A stretch of 64,000 nucleotides of DNA from Viscum album (GCA_963277665.1 CAUJRU010000138.1:1302001-1366000), one strand, 5' to 3'; counted from the first letter of the stretch, positions 49,200-59,799 are shown. The notes: generated by a model from the sequence alone, not told the origin. Program-made: numbers and translations.

Positions 49200-50720
49200 G
49201 ACAAAGGATATCTACATCATGAAAAACTGCTCTAAAGCATCACTTAGTATTGGGAAGCCAGGTCTAATGCTAAGAAATTCTACCTCCATGTTCCCATTCC
49301 AATGTTTATATAAAATATTGAACAAATAATCATGGTGGAACTCTACCCACAAACATTTTCTCATGTTAAGGATCTTCTGGGATAAGATATACAAGATACA
49401 TTTTGTGGTCAGAGTAGATTTTAAATATCTCAACTCTAATTTATTAACACCACATTTTCAATGCATAGAACACTATAGATTGGTAAAGATCATGGGTTAA
49501 GTAGTTTTTCTCATGATACATACACTGTCACAAATCGTAGGTAATCACCTAAGTCCCATGCATCATGAAAAAAACCCATTCTAGTCCCTGATGCGTCGCA
49601 GGACACGACATACCTAGCACCTTCCTCAGGAGGTCTCAAGATGGGGGCGCTCAACAACCATTGAATTAGATTTTGGAAACACTACTGGAATTTCTCTGTC
49701 CAAACTAAGGTATGACCAGTCCATTTCAGTGAAGATAAGTGTGCTACCACCATAGAAAAGTTGGGCACAAACCACCAATAGTACCTAGCCAAACCCATGA
49801 AGCTATAAACCATAGCCATGCTCTTGGGTGGCTCCCAAGAAATTAACTCTTATATTTTGTCTAGATCCACAACAACTCTAGCCTCAAAAATGAAATGTCT
49901 CAGAATGTTGACCTCCAAAATCCAGCACTGACAGTTACAGAGCATCCCATATAGCGGGTGCTCATGGAGTGTATCAAGGACCTTCTATAGGTGTTTCAAA
50001 TTATCCCACTCAGACGCTGGGCGCATCATATTTTCATTAATGATGACCACAATGAATTGTTCTTGGTAAGGCTATAAGATACATTTAATGAGTCTGATTA
50101 ACACTACTCTGGCATTGGTCATGCCGAACAAAATCACCAAGAACCCATAGTTTCCATACCGACATCTGAAGGCCATATTTGTTATAAGAACATCATGTAA
50201 ACTAATCTAATGATTGTCGGACCTCAGGTCTTTATTTTTTAATAACCTATATATATTTAGTTGACAAAATGTTTCATTTATTCTCAGTAGTGGATATTTA
50301 TTTTCATGATCACCTAGGTCATGTGTTGGTTGTTTACAGAAATTATCGAAATCTTGATTGACTTTTTATAAAATAGTACTGGAGCCAACCAATGTGAAAC
50401 ACCAGGCCTCATGATTCCCTTCCTCTCCAGGTCCTCTTATTCTACCTTTATATCATGATGATCTATGAGGGACACCTCATTTTCCTCTTTTTATATCGTT
50501 GTCATCCTACATTATAGGTTGATGCATAAGTATTCCTCCATATGATATTGTAATCCCAAAACATCTGCAAGGAATATGCTCTCATACTATTCCACCACTG
50601 TAGGAAATTTGGAACTCCTCTTGTCCTCTGCACTGATGGTAAGGCAAGATAACAAGCGAGTAATCAGCCACACCCTCTTTTGAAAAAGTCTATCATGCAC
50701 TCAAAGAGTTCACTTTTCAC
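49200..50720 (-). pseudogene. pol: Element D RNase H and reverse transcriptase relic
   Basis: 49433-49212 encodes the second half of RNase H, with MRKCLWVEFHHDY where the family has RQRRW.EFL.DY, and ends near a degraded ADALSR motif. An ARYVVSCDASGTR block (about 49618-49580) marks the RNase H start with its Asp intact. The RT active-site block reads FIVVIINENMM: both catalytic Asp codons are replaced, by Asn (50036-50038) and Glu (50033-50035). The RT N-terminal part continues right to about 50720, where the MITE interrupts just before the protease. Confidence 0.65.
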
Positions 50721-50760
50721 TGATAAAGGAAAACATGGTCCCATTACTACTAGAAAATGG

Positions 50761-51070
50761 ACCTATCCCCAGGGTTTTCCCCAAAACCGTGGGGATAGAT
50801 ACCCCTATACCCACAGTTTTTGAAAACCGTGGGCATAAGTCTATTTTCAAGACCTATACCCACAGTTTTAAAAAACTGTGGGTATAGGGGGGGTCTATCC
50901 CCACGGTTTTCCAAAACCATGGAGATAGGTACTGAATATTAACATATAACCACGGTTTTCCAAAACCCTAGGTATAGAGGTACCTATCACCAAGGTTTTG
51001 AAAAAAACCCTGGGGATAGGTCTGGGTTAGAATACCTATACCCACGGTTATGAAAAACCGTGGGTATAGG
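50761..51070. repeat. Left subterminal palindrome array of the MITE
   Basis: About seven units fit CCTATACCCACGGTTTT then 0-4 bases then AAAACCGTGGGTATAGG, each 35-40 bp and each an inverted repeat by itself. Starts lie near 50761, 50799, 50852, 50893, 50941, 50981 and 51033. Subterminal repeats bind transposase in CACTA elements such as En/Spm; that these units do so is inference. Confidence 0.75.
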
Positions 51071-51209
51071 TTTCCGGTGTGTGCGCGGGAATTTTTGTTT
51101 CGGGGGAAGGAAAATTTTTTTGGCGGGATTCTTATACCCACAGTTCTTCCCTCAATACCCACAGTTTATATATCTATATTTAACTAAATATAAATATATA
51201 TACAAAAAA

Positions 51210-51279
51210 GCAGTGTTGGGGTAGTGGTTAGGTGCTTCGTCTGGAGCGGAGAGGATACAGTTCGAAACCCACCGGCAGC
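51210..51279 (+). other. tRNA-like module in the MITE core
   Basis: There is an A-box-like TGGGGTAGTGG (51217-51227), continuing into GGTTAGGTGC, and a B-box-like AGTTCGAAACC (51259-51269), spaced as in a tRNA. The T-stem no longer pairs and no acceptor stem is evident, so it is a relic, not a gene. It sits between the two palindrome arrays. It differs from the module at 8652-8729. Confidence 0.5.
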
Positions 51280-51290
51280 ATTATTTTAGG

Positions 51291-51522
51291 ACCTATACCC
51301 ACGGTTTTAAAACCGTGGGGAAAATCCTTTGACACCATGGAAATTGGATATGTTTCTTTGACATAGTGGCAGAACACCTATACCCACGGTTTTGGAAAAC
51401 CGTGGGTATAGCCTAGGGACCTATATCGACGCTGTTCCAGGCCACGGTTCCCAAAACCGTGGGTATATCCTATACCCACGGTTTTGGGGGCTATACCGAC
51501 GGTTTTGAACCGTGGGTATAGG
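51291..51522. repeat. Right subterminal palindrome array of the MITE
   Basis: Four to five units of the same hairpin motif start near 51291, 51375, 51419 and 51470. The 51375 copy, CCCACGGTTTTGGAAAACCG followed by TGGGTATA, is almost perfectly self-complementary. The last two units overlap as ACGGTTTTGG / ACGGTTTTGAACCGT variants next to the right terminus. Confidence 0.75.
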
Positions 51523-51539
51523 CTATTTTTCCAGTATTG

Positions 51540-51800
51540 AATCACCGTGGACACAACACACTTTGTGCCTAAAATAGTCAATCTGAGCATGAAATGTGGA
51601 TGATCAGTCTATACCTAGAATGATGTCGTAAGGCATTGATTTTTCTATAAGGGGATCATTGGAGAAGATCACACCTCCATGAGTAAGCTCAAAATTCTAA
51701 CACCAGTGTGTGATCATTGAATCCTCTACCATATAAATCCCCATGTGTAATGTTGGTGCCAACGAAACCATAGGAATTTCTATGATTTGAAAATTTTTCT
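51540..51800 (-). pseudogene. pol: Element D protease relic
   Basis: The nucleotide sequence aligns with the element E protease: GTGGACACAACACACTTTGT versus GCGGACACACCGCACCTTGC, then ATGATGTCGTAAGGCATTGA versus ATGACATCGTAAGGCCTTGA. The latter encodes the element-strand YDVIL-type segment of the aspartic protease. The frame is broken and the active-site loop is not recognisable. The MITE separates this part from RT. Confidence 0.55.
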
Positions 51801-51899
51801 ATGAATGGAAAGAGTGACATGAACCTACGTCTATACGAACTATTTCAAGGTTGGATAACACATAAATCATACATCTAATCATATCAGGATCATCGACAT

Positions 51900-53060
51900 C
51901 ATAACCTTATTTTTCCTAATGGAGTACCCATCATTGTCCCCAAGCTCTCGAATTGCATGGTTGACCACCAGGGGGTGGTGGGGGCAGTCCCTTGACTGTC
52001 CACCAATATCCTACAACCCTGCATGATCCCCTACCACATCCTCCAGCCCATGGACCACCCATCCTTAACATCTATCACATCCTCGGTGGTCCCTCGACCA
52101 TCTAATGATTATCCATGTGGCGATTTGGGCATTCACAATCCATGTTCCCTCATCCTCATTATGAGTAGTCCAACCTTTTCATTGGCTGATTTCTACTATC
52201 CATGGAGCCTCCTACCACATACCATTTTTCATTGGGTCTTCACCTGGAAGGATTGACCAAATTGGGTACTTACATTTGTGGTTTGTAACCCATTGCTAAA
52301 ATATCCTATACCTAATGTCTAGTAGTAGTTCCCGCTTCTGGAACATGATCCTCAAATAATCTTATCATGTGTAGAGCTTGCTCCCACACCCCATCCTGAT
52401 TAAGGATGAAAAGGAATGTCATTGATGCAATGAAATCTCGTAATATTCCATGCATTAATGTATGAGACCTTACGAACATGTCCCACAATATAAATGTGGC
52501 ATAGAGATAGAGAGTTATGTGAATCACATTGAGTAACCTACTACTGATTGGATTACATTTTATAGGTGTTGTAGCTTCCATATACATATAAGGAATATTA
52601 TTGTGGAATGAAATAATCTTTTAATAGGTACTTCTTTTCATATTAAGATAGAGTCATCTCATCATGCTTCTAGATCACTATGATCCACCACAAAACAACT
52701 AATTCCTTTCAAATTCGTAAGGAAAATAATTCCATTTGACCTGGTGGTTTCCTCAAAAGGACAAAGACATGCGAGACATCACCCAACCAATCCTCAACTT
52801 CCTGGGGTTCAGTATCTCCCCTAAACCCAGGATTCCTATTTCTATGGAACTCATGTAATGAACTAGAACCTCCTTTATCCAATACTAGTAATATTTGTAG
52901 CAAATGAAGATTTACAGGTGGTGGCATCACTGATGTGACTCTCTGTGTGGATATCTCAGGTACTGGTCCATATAATGACACCACATCGCAAGGCATATCA
53001 TCCTCTTGGAATGACAACAAAATCCCGGTTGTCTGTCTACATGGAGGTGTCTTGAGACAA
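51900..53060 (-). pseudogene. gag: Element D gag relic
   Basis: 53131-52709 is open and encodes in its C-terminal half FHRNRNPGFRGDTEPQEVED followed by WLGDVSHVF, matching the gag pattern in which P.F.G..DP.EAE.WL precedes the core domain. Upstream residues align with the element E gag start at nucleotide level. The E start codon (CAT at 60925-60927) corresponds to TGT here, so the original start codon seems lost. The central part (52310-52700) is frameshifted, and no zinc knuckle was found. The proline-rich 51960-52060 section could be the gag C-terminus (inference). Confidence 0.65.
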
Positions 53061-53986
53061 ATAAAGATGAAATGTGATAAAAAGAATATACCTTGTGAGC
53101 TGACTGAATAAAGAAAAGAGGAGACACTCAAAATAATATATGATATCTGTCACGAACCATCCTTGGGGCCCGTGCCGTGACTACCCGAAGCCCTCCTTTT
53201 ATAGGTCATGGGCTTGCGACTAGCACCAAAGGTGTAAATCCCGATAAAAGGGAAGGCATTGCATATATAAAGTAAACAAACACCACAGAGTACGCAAGCA
53301 GAGTAAACACTAAGTAAACTGAGTACAAATGTAAGTGATGGAAAGAAAATGGGCCAGAATACAAACCCAACTAAATGTAAAGTACAATTGAAATGGATTT
53401 ACAACAACTGGAAAGTAGATCAGGGAGTCTGAGCCATCCTTTGGAAATCCCACCTGAAGGGTGGGAATTGATAGTCTCATCTGCTCCTCGGCTCCAACCG
53501 TCCGCTCTGAGCACATCCCATCCAGTGATATACCTCCAGGTACGGTCCAGCGTCACGTTCTCCCACCTCAATCTGCACTGTCTGTCGTCTGCATCCAACA
53601 AAATGTAGTGCTGACATAGCCCGTGCAGGGGTGAGTATACGCTACTCAGTAGGGACCCCTAGTCTCCCGAAGGTGTCCCAGAATCCATGAAGGATAATCC
53701 AAAAAGGAAAGTTACAATCACGAAGTAAAAACCAACTGTACTTAGGTATATGCCCATACATATACCTAAGTCATCAATTCCAGTTCGACTTCAACATCTG
53801 AGTCCAATTTCAATCTAGTCCACACAGGAAAGTACAACCCAATCCACACCGGAAAGCACAACCCGATCCACACTGGAAAGTAAGTCAATAATATCGAAGA
53901 TAATAATTGAAATTAAAGACATAACTCACACATGTATACATCTCGTAAGGCGATAGAGATGATCAAATGTATCCACTGATTCATCT

Positions 53987-54213
53987 AAGCTGTCGGACCC
54001 ACATAGGATACAAGACCTGCTAGGCTGTCGGACCCACAAAGGATACAAGACCAGCTACTCTGCCGGACCCACGTAGGATAAAAGTACAAAGTCAGATACT
54101 ACCGGAACTACATAGGATACATGAATAGTGCTCATCGTCGTTGAACCCACAGAGGATTATAGTACGGTCGTCGTCACTGCCGAACCCACAAAGGATCCCA
54201 GTTCAGTCGTCAT
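53987..54213. repeat. 35-bp tandem array, six units, left LTR of element E
   Basis: The units follow AGCTGTCGGACCCACATAGG then ATACAAGACC. The first two are nearly identical; later ones diverge. The right LTR has seven units at the equivalent place (62025-62289). The fourth unit here starts like right unit four and ends like right unit five, as if one unit was lost by recombination between repeats. Confidence 0.75.
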
Positions 54214-54902
54214 TGTTGTCGCAGTCGCAGCCAACTCTAGGGTTCTCGCACACAGCCAGCTCAATTTCGGGAGGGTCCGCTCCATGATCCAAAGGGGTTT
54301 GATACATCAACTGACACGAATTCCATATTTTATGTATCCCAATGTTCCGTCACGTCAATAGGAACTCAAAGCGATAGACGGCCCGTCAATCAGACCACCG
54401 GTCTGAGAGTTATTGGCCTTTTCGTACAAGGGGCCTGGTTGGTTTTTAAGCTAAAACCAACCCGACTCTACTCCACCTATGTCCAAACCTTGAGCAGAGT
54501 AATCCAAATGAACTGTCTCACTAAGAGGAATCAAACAAAGTCGATGACACGTCAATAAGACATCCGGAACTAAAGTTATAAGTGTTTCCGCTCCGAGGGC
54601 CCGGTTGGTTTCATGTTCGAACCAACCCAAATGTATCCAAAGATCTCGAAAACCTTGAGTGTAATATTCCGAAACAACTTTCTCGATCCATAGATCACTA
54701 CACAACTGACGGTGCCTTGATCGAAGGTCCATAGCCCATGTTATGGGCGTTTTAACGGATCTGTCTGGAAACAATGGGTTTTGGCCCGGTCCGACCTGAC
54801 CCAATAACCCCTGGATCAGCCTGAACCGGGTCAACCCGACCCGGGTCCGGGTGTGGCACGGTTGGGCATGGCCCGGCCTAGACGGTGTGGCCCGAACCGG
54901 CC

Positions 54903-55035
54903 CGGGTGGTCTGGCTCGGTGCGGGCGGTCTGGCCCGGCATGAGTGGTCCGGCCAGGCGCAGGCGGTCCGGCCCAACGCGGGCGGTCCAGCCTGGCGCGG
55001 GCTATCTGGCCCAGTGCGGCCGGTCTAGCCCTGTG
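54903..55035. repeat. 19-bp GC-rich array, seven units, only in left LTR of element E
   Basis: Seven units of exactly 19 bp fit CGGGCGGTCYGGCCCGGYG: CGGGTGGTCTGGCTCGGTG, CGGGCGGTCTGGCCCGGCA, TGAGTGGTCCGGCCAGGCG, CAGGCGGTCCGGCCCAACG, CGGGCGGTCCAGCCTGGCG, CGGGCTATCTGGCCCAGTG and CGGCCGGTCTAGCCCTGTG. The matching part of the right LTR (about 62940-63040) is GC-rich with GGCCCGGC words but shows no regular 19-bp register. Confidence 0.75.
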
Positions 55036-56645
55036 CCGGCACCCACGCGCCGAGCGGGCGTGGAAGGCGGGTGGGGGGGGGGGGGGGTGCTACCACCCTC
55101 ATTTTTGAACGGTGACCCCCACGTGGAGGGGCCCGCCCTTGCTTGCCGCCGGGGGTTACAACACCCGGTCTTCCCGAAACGGCTGACCACGTTGTCCGTC
55201 CGGTGTAGCTGCCGCGGGACCCACCAGTCCGTTTTCTTGATGGTGTCGGCGGCTAGCCGAGCTCGGCCACCTCTGTCGAACCGCCACGACCATAGTCATG
55301 GCTCCTCTTAGGCCGGCGTGGCGCGACGGCGTCCCGCCCCTCTACCGCGGCGAGCCCCTACCGCGGCCCGACGGTGCCATGCCCCTCCATCACGGCCTGG
55401 ACATGGCCGCAGCTTCCTTCAGTTTCACCGATGCGGCACGACGGTGCCACTCTTATTCGCCATGGCCTGCTCTGGCCGCGGTTCTCTCGTCCCCGCGCAG
55501 TGTTGTTGCACCGTGCTGCCACCATTCTAAACCATGATGAAATTTAACAACAAAGGGCAGGAGGGTCGGCCGTGTTTGTGCGGTCTGACCTCCTCCTTTT
55601 ATATTGATAACAGGCGGCCAAATATTGAGTAAACTCATCGACAAATAAAGCGCAAATTTAATTGATTAAATTTGAACTTAAACCCTACCTCGAAAAAGTT
55701 ATCGAACGATGATCGTTGCGGGAAATTGAGTCGCGAGGTGAAGCTCCGCATATGTTCATGGAGAACGTCCGAGGAAGAATGGGGTCTCCCTTCCATTGAT
55801 GTGGAAAGAAGATCAAATGAGGGCGCATCATCGTTCTTTGGGAAAGGCATCACACACCGGCTGCAATGTGGAGAAGATACGACATGTCGATCTGTCCTTG
55901 CGGTGACGACGTTCTTCATCGAAGTCTTGGCATTCTTCACAAAGAAGATGAAGTTCTTCAGTATTTGAGTTTTCTTCGCCCAACCCCCTTACACCAAAAT
56001 CCATCCTAATAAAATAAGAACCCTCTCATTTTATTATCTTAAGTCATTCCTTTCAAAATTTCAAATTTTAAAATACATAACTCACTTAATTAAATTAAAG
56101 AGTTGGCATTGAATAAAAGGGGGGAGAGGGAAGGTCACAAATTAATGGAATGTTTTAAGGGTTACACATTTAAGAGGGAGATTAGTGGAGTTAGGGAATA
56201 TGAGATGATGGGGGCTCGTGTGGTCCCCACTGTCCTCAAAACCTCACACGGGATGTTGGGTGGTTGTGGGCCCCACCAACAACATCCCATGAGAGAATTA
56301 AACTACCAAGGGTAAAATAAATTTTCACACAATTTATACTACCTAATATTTAATTCCGTAATTTTTAACAACTCCTCTCGAGCAAAGAAACTCCAGTAAA
56401 GGTCTTCTAAAGAAATTAACGACACTGCAGTTTCATTTGTGCCCTCAGATTTCAATTTTGAGCACCAGTTCGAAAGTTAGAAGAACCCACTTGTTCGTTC
56501 ACTAAACGTACTGGAGCTAAACTTTGGAAATTGATTATGGGCACACCGGGCCTCATAATATGGTTCCATCAAAAACTGTGTACTCGTAACATCCCAAAGA
56601 ATTTAAGAAAAAAAAATTCCATGAAATTTACAGGTCTTTAAATTA

Positions 56646-56659
56646 CTCCCACCTCAAGG
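56646..56659 (-). promoter_or_regulatory. Element E polypurine tract
   Basis: CTCCCACCTCAAGG on the plus strand gives CCTTGAGGTGGGAG on the element strand, about 13 nt before the 3' LTR start TGTAAATTTC. The spacing resembles that in element A. Confidence 0.5.
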
Positions 56660-56689
56660 ATTCACGTCCCCGTAAATATACATCACAAA

Positions 56690-57760
56690 CTAGGGGAACA
56701 CATGAGGGTACTGAGCACACATTTGAGCCTCCCGCTCCCAAGTGCTCTCCTGGAGGTTCCCGTGCATCCACCTGATGCGCACTAGAGGAATCAACTGCCC
56801 ATGTAGGACCTTCTCCTGTCGATCCTCGATCTCCATCGGGACCTCCGCAAAAGTATCCCCGTTATCGATGTCCAGCTCCCCAAGGTCGATGATATTCGTC
56901 GGGTCGTGCACGTATCTCCTCAGCTGAGATATGTGGATGACGTCATGCACCCGGTGTAACTGAGGTGGTAGAGCCAAGCGATAAGCCACCTCACCTATCC
57001 TGCTAAGAACCTGAATGGTCTGATGATGCTCATAGATAACTTTCCTCCCTGACCAAATCTCCGTAATCTACATCGAGGTGAGACCCGTAAGAAAACGTGG
57101 TCACCATACATGAACTCTAGTGGTCTCCGCCTCCTGTAATCATAAGACTTATGTCATCTCTGAGCTTTCCTCCTTATCTCCTGGATGACCTGGACCTTCT
57201 ATTTCATGTCTTGGACCATCTCTGGTCCCATAAGTACTGACTCCCCATGGTCTGTCCAGTATAGAGGTGATTTACAAGGTCAGTTGTAAAATGGCTCGTA
57301 TGGTGCCATCCCGATGGTCGAGTGGTAGATGTTGTTGTACGTAAACAACACCAAGGGTAGGTGATCATCCCATCTATGACCAATGTTGAGGACACATGAA
57401 CGGACATGTCCTCAAGATTATGAATGTTCCTATCCGTCTGACCGTCCGTCTGATGGTGGAAAGCAGTGCTAATGAGTAACTGTGTCCCAAATGAATCCTG
57501 AATCCCCGTCAAAAGCCGAGAAGTAAAGCGAGCATCTCGATCAGATGAGGCATCGTGAAACGAACTCTGCTACAGCCTTCTTCATACCCAGCCACAAGTG
57601 CTGTCATCTGAGATCATGTCACATGTTCGCCACTATTGGATGTACCGCTAATGGAGAAGTCTGAAACCCTCTCAACACCACCTCCTGTAATGCAGCTAGT
57701 ACCATGGTACATCCTCTAAAAAGGATGACAAGCTATCCTCCTACAAATAGTCCATCAGGT
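56690..57760 (-). pseudogene. pol: Element E integrase with internal deletion
   Basis: The zinc-binding part ends GMKKAVAEFVSRCLI near 57545. Immediately after it, in another frame, comes SDRDARFTSRLLTGIQDSFG, the second catalytic-Asp block. About 75-90 codons normally between these, including the first catalytic Asp, are absent (element C has them at 27640-27430). The third block reads TAFHHQTDGQTDRNIHNLED, with Asp where the family has the catalytic Glu. The 56989-56690 frame covers the C-terminal MAYRLALPPQLHRVHDVIHI segment and a chromodomain-like tail (LIPLVRIRWMHG..ESTWERE) ending at the stop at 56690. This tail is the best-preserved one in the window. Confidence 0.8.
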
Positions 57761-57858
57761 TCTTGTCCGGAGGATATATGTGCACGTCACGTCTCACAGT
57801 CAATGTCCCCACGTTGTGCCTCTCTGACCTGCCGATGAAGTGGTAGAGTGACTGTGAG

Positions 57859-59340
57859 TTACTGAATAAAGTATGATCTATCTATATCCACGAAGGATAT
57901 CTGCAAAACGGCTAGCTTCTCTGTCGCCTCTCCAGGTAGCTGAATGCCCTTTATCTTACTGAGAGCATCAACTACTATGTTCCCGTTTCTAGGAGTGTAA
58001 GCTATCTCACAGTCATAGTCCTGGAAGAATTTGACCCATCGTCGATGTCTCAGATACAATTCCTTCTGCGAAACGATGTACCTGAGACTCTGGTGGTCAG
58101 AGTATACTGTATGGAACTCACCCATCAGATAGTGCCGCCACATCTTCAGAAGGAATACCACTACTGCTAACTCTAGGTCATGGGTAGCATAGTTCTGCTC
58201 ATGCTACCTACACTGTTGTGATCTATAGGTGATCACAGCCCGCTCCTGTATCAGCACACACCCGATTCTGATACCTGATGCATCGCAGTAGACTACATAC
58301 CCTACTCCCTCCTCTGGTATCCTCAAGATAGGTGCGTTGGTCAATATCTGTCTCAGCTCCTGGAAGCTCTGCTGACATCTACCAGTCCACACAAAGGGTT
58401 TCCCTTTCTTCATCAAAGTTGAAAGCGGAGCCGCAACTCTGGAGAAGTCTAGCACAAATCTCCGATAGTACCCAACCTGACCTAAGAAACTCTGCACCTC
58501 CATCATTCTCCTGGGTGGCTACCAAGGATGAACTACCTCGATCTTCGCAGGATCCACCGCATCTCCCGCCTCAGAGATGATGTGTCCCAAGAAGTGTACC
58601 TCGCGTATCCATAACTGACTCTTCTAGAGCTTACCATATAGATGGTTTTCTCGGAGTGTGTCCAGTACAACCCGCTAGTGGAAGGCATTCTCCTCCTCAG
58701 TGGTCGAGTATATCAATATGTTGTCGATGAATACTACGAAAAATCGATCATGTAATGGTTGGGAGATATTATTCATGAGTCACATGAACACTGCTGGAGC
58801 GTTGGTTACACTAAAAGGCATAAGAAGGAACTCATAGTTTCCATACCGACATCTGAAGGCCGTATTCTACATATCCTCATCTCAAACTCTGAGTTGATGA
58901 TAGCCTATCCTGAGGTCTATGTTCGAGAACCAACATGGTCTCTTGAGATGATCAAAGAGGTCGTCAATCCTCGGAAGTGGACACTTTTTCTTCACGGTCA
59001 CCTGGTTCAGGCGATGGTAATAGACACATAGTCACAAGCTCCCGTCTGCCTTCTTGGTGAACAAAATCGGGGAATCCCAGGGTGAGACACTGGGTCGGAT
59101 GAATCCCTTGCCCAGAAAGTCCTCCAGTTGTACCCGTAGCTATCGAAGCGTAGCGGGAGCCATCCAATATGATGGAGTAGATATCGGGGTTGTCCCAGGG
59201 TACAGGTCAATATAGAAGTCTACCTCTTTGCGAGGAAGTAGTTCTGGAATTTCATTAGGAAAAACATCTTCATACTGATCCACCAAAACATGGAATCTCG
59301 GACTCCACATGTCGACTACTCTTAGGATGAGGCTAGACAA
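57859..59340 (-). pseudogene. pol: Element E reverse transcriptase and RNase H
   Basis: 59340-59140 gives the RT entry: EDVFPNEIPELLPRKEVDFY then IDLYPGTTPIS and YWMAP. It continues in pieces through [18 protein letters not shown] and an [14 protein letters not shown] block (about 58930). The active site reads [13 protein letters not shown]; the second Asp of FIDD is Asn (58720-58722). 58506-58204 contains SFLGQVGYYRRFVLDFSRVA and the RNase H start VVYCDASGIRIGCVLI. 58161-57859 holds VYSDHQSLRYIVSQKEL, RHRRWVKFFQDYD and VVDALSKI. Only a few frame breaks interrupt the domain, consistent with a relatively recent insertion. Confidence 0.85.
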
Positions 59341-59359
59341 CTGATAAGTGATCGGTTGC

Positions 59360-59770
59360 CCTCCCCTCTGTGTGAGTCCATCCTACACTACAAAGTCTCT
59401 CTTCTCGCTCGTGAAGGTGAACCTGCTCCCATTGGTGCGGACACACCGCACCTTGCGCCTAATAAATTATATATAAGCATGAACCGTATATAATCAATCC
59501 ATGCTCAGGATGACATCGTAAGGCCTTGATGCCACTACAAGAAGATCCCAGCTGAAGCTCTCACCTCCTAGAGTAAGATCACACTGTTGGCACTAGTGCG
59601 TAATTATCGAGTCTGCTCCTATAAGAGTCTATACTCGTAAGGATCTAGCCAACGGCTCCGTCAGAATCTCCGAGGTCCAAACATGGGTAGCGGTAATGAA
59701 AGAATGACTCACTCCAATGTGTATAAGAACTCCAGCAAGGGTGGAGTAGACATAGATAGTACCTCGAATA
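59360..59770 (-). pseudogene. pol: Element E aspartic protease, active site lost
   Basis: The loop reads VLIHIGVSHSFIT (about 59733-59695). The catalytic Asp of the usual LIDTGATHSFIS has become His (codon at 59719-59721) and the following Thr/Ser is Ile. The conserved second half appears as PYDVILSMD then a stop (about 59530-59500), followed by a Val-Arg-Cys segment and the linker into RT. The substitution alone would abolish proteolysis. Confidence 0.75.
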
Positions 59771-59799
59771 ATCTCAGGTGCACCGTGGTCATAGGCCCC

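Larger units (their letters stand above)
50745..51539. mobile_element. CACTA-type MITE made of palindromic subterminal repeats
   Basis: The ends are TACTACTAGAAAAT at the left and CAATACTGGAAAAA (reverse complement of the right end), close to the CACTACWAGAAAA termini of plant CACTA DNA transposons. The flanking trinucleotides CAT / AAT are a possible decayed 3-bp duplication. Flanking sequence on each side lines up with the uninterrupted protease region of element E (about 59340-59540), which confirms a discrete insertion of about 0.8 kb. Most of the length consists of copies of a hairpin unit (separate entries). There is no transposase frame, so movement would need an autonomous partner. 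Confidence 0.75.
45454..53147 (-). mobile_element. Element D: Ty3/gypsy relic, 5' side cut by element E
   Basis: The 3' LTR (45454 to about 47670), PPT, and pol and gag relics follow in order on the minus strand. At 53148, within the leader just upstream of gag, the LTR of element E begins. The 5' LTR of D must lie beyond the right end of the window. Pol is clearly homologous to that of element E block by block, for example the chromodomain-like tail at 47770-47880 versus 56740-56850, and the protease region at 51540-51640 versus 59440-59540. A CACTA-type MITE interrupts it at 50745-51539. D is more decayed than E, as expected of the host of a nested insertion. Confidence 0.8.
53148..56632 (-). 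repeat. Element E 3' LTR (left copy)
   Basis: The LTR is 3485 bp, starting TGTCACGAACC and ending GAAATTTACA. Internal structure from left to right: conserved AT-balanced part, a 35-bp tandem array (53987-54213), a strongly GC- and CpG-rich block (about 54780-55540) with a 19-bp array, then an AT-rich part with conserved GAAGCTCC....GACGTTCTTC sequence. A run of 15 G lies at 55073-55087. Open frames in the GC-rich block (for example 54853-55311) are low-complexity and antisense, so they are not called. Confidence 0.85.

Noticed and set aside
50761..51070. Hairpins resembling bacterial terminators or attachment sites
   Set aside because: They lie within a transposon with CACTA-type ends in a eukaryotic genome; no T-tract or gene context supports termination.
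54853..55311. 152-codon Gly/Arg/Pro-rich frame in the E left LTR
   Set aside because: It is a translation of the 19-bp GC array and poly(G) run, where high GC removes stop codons. It is not conserved in the other LTR.
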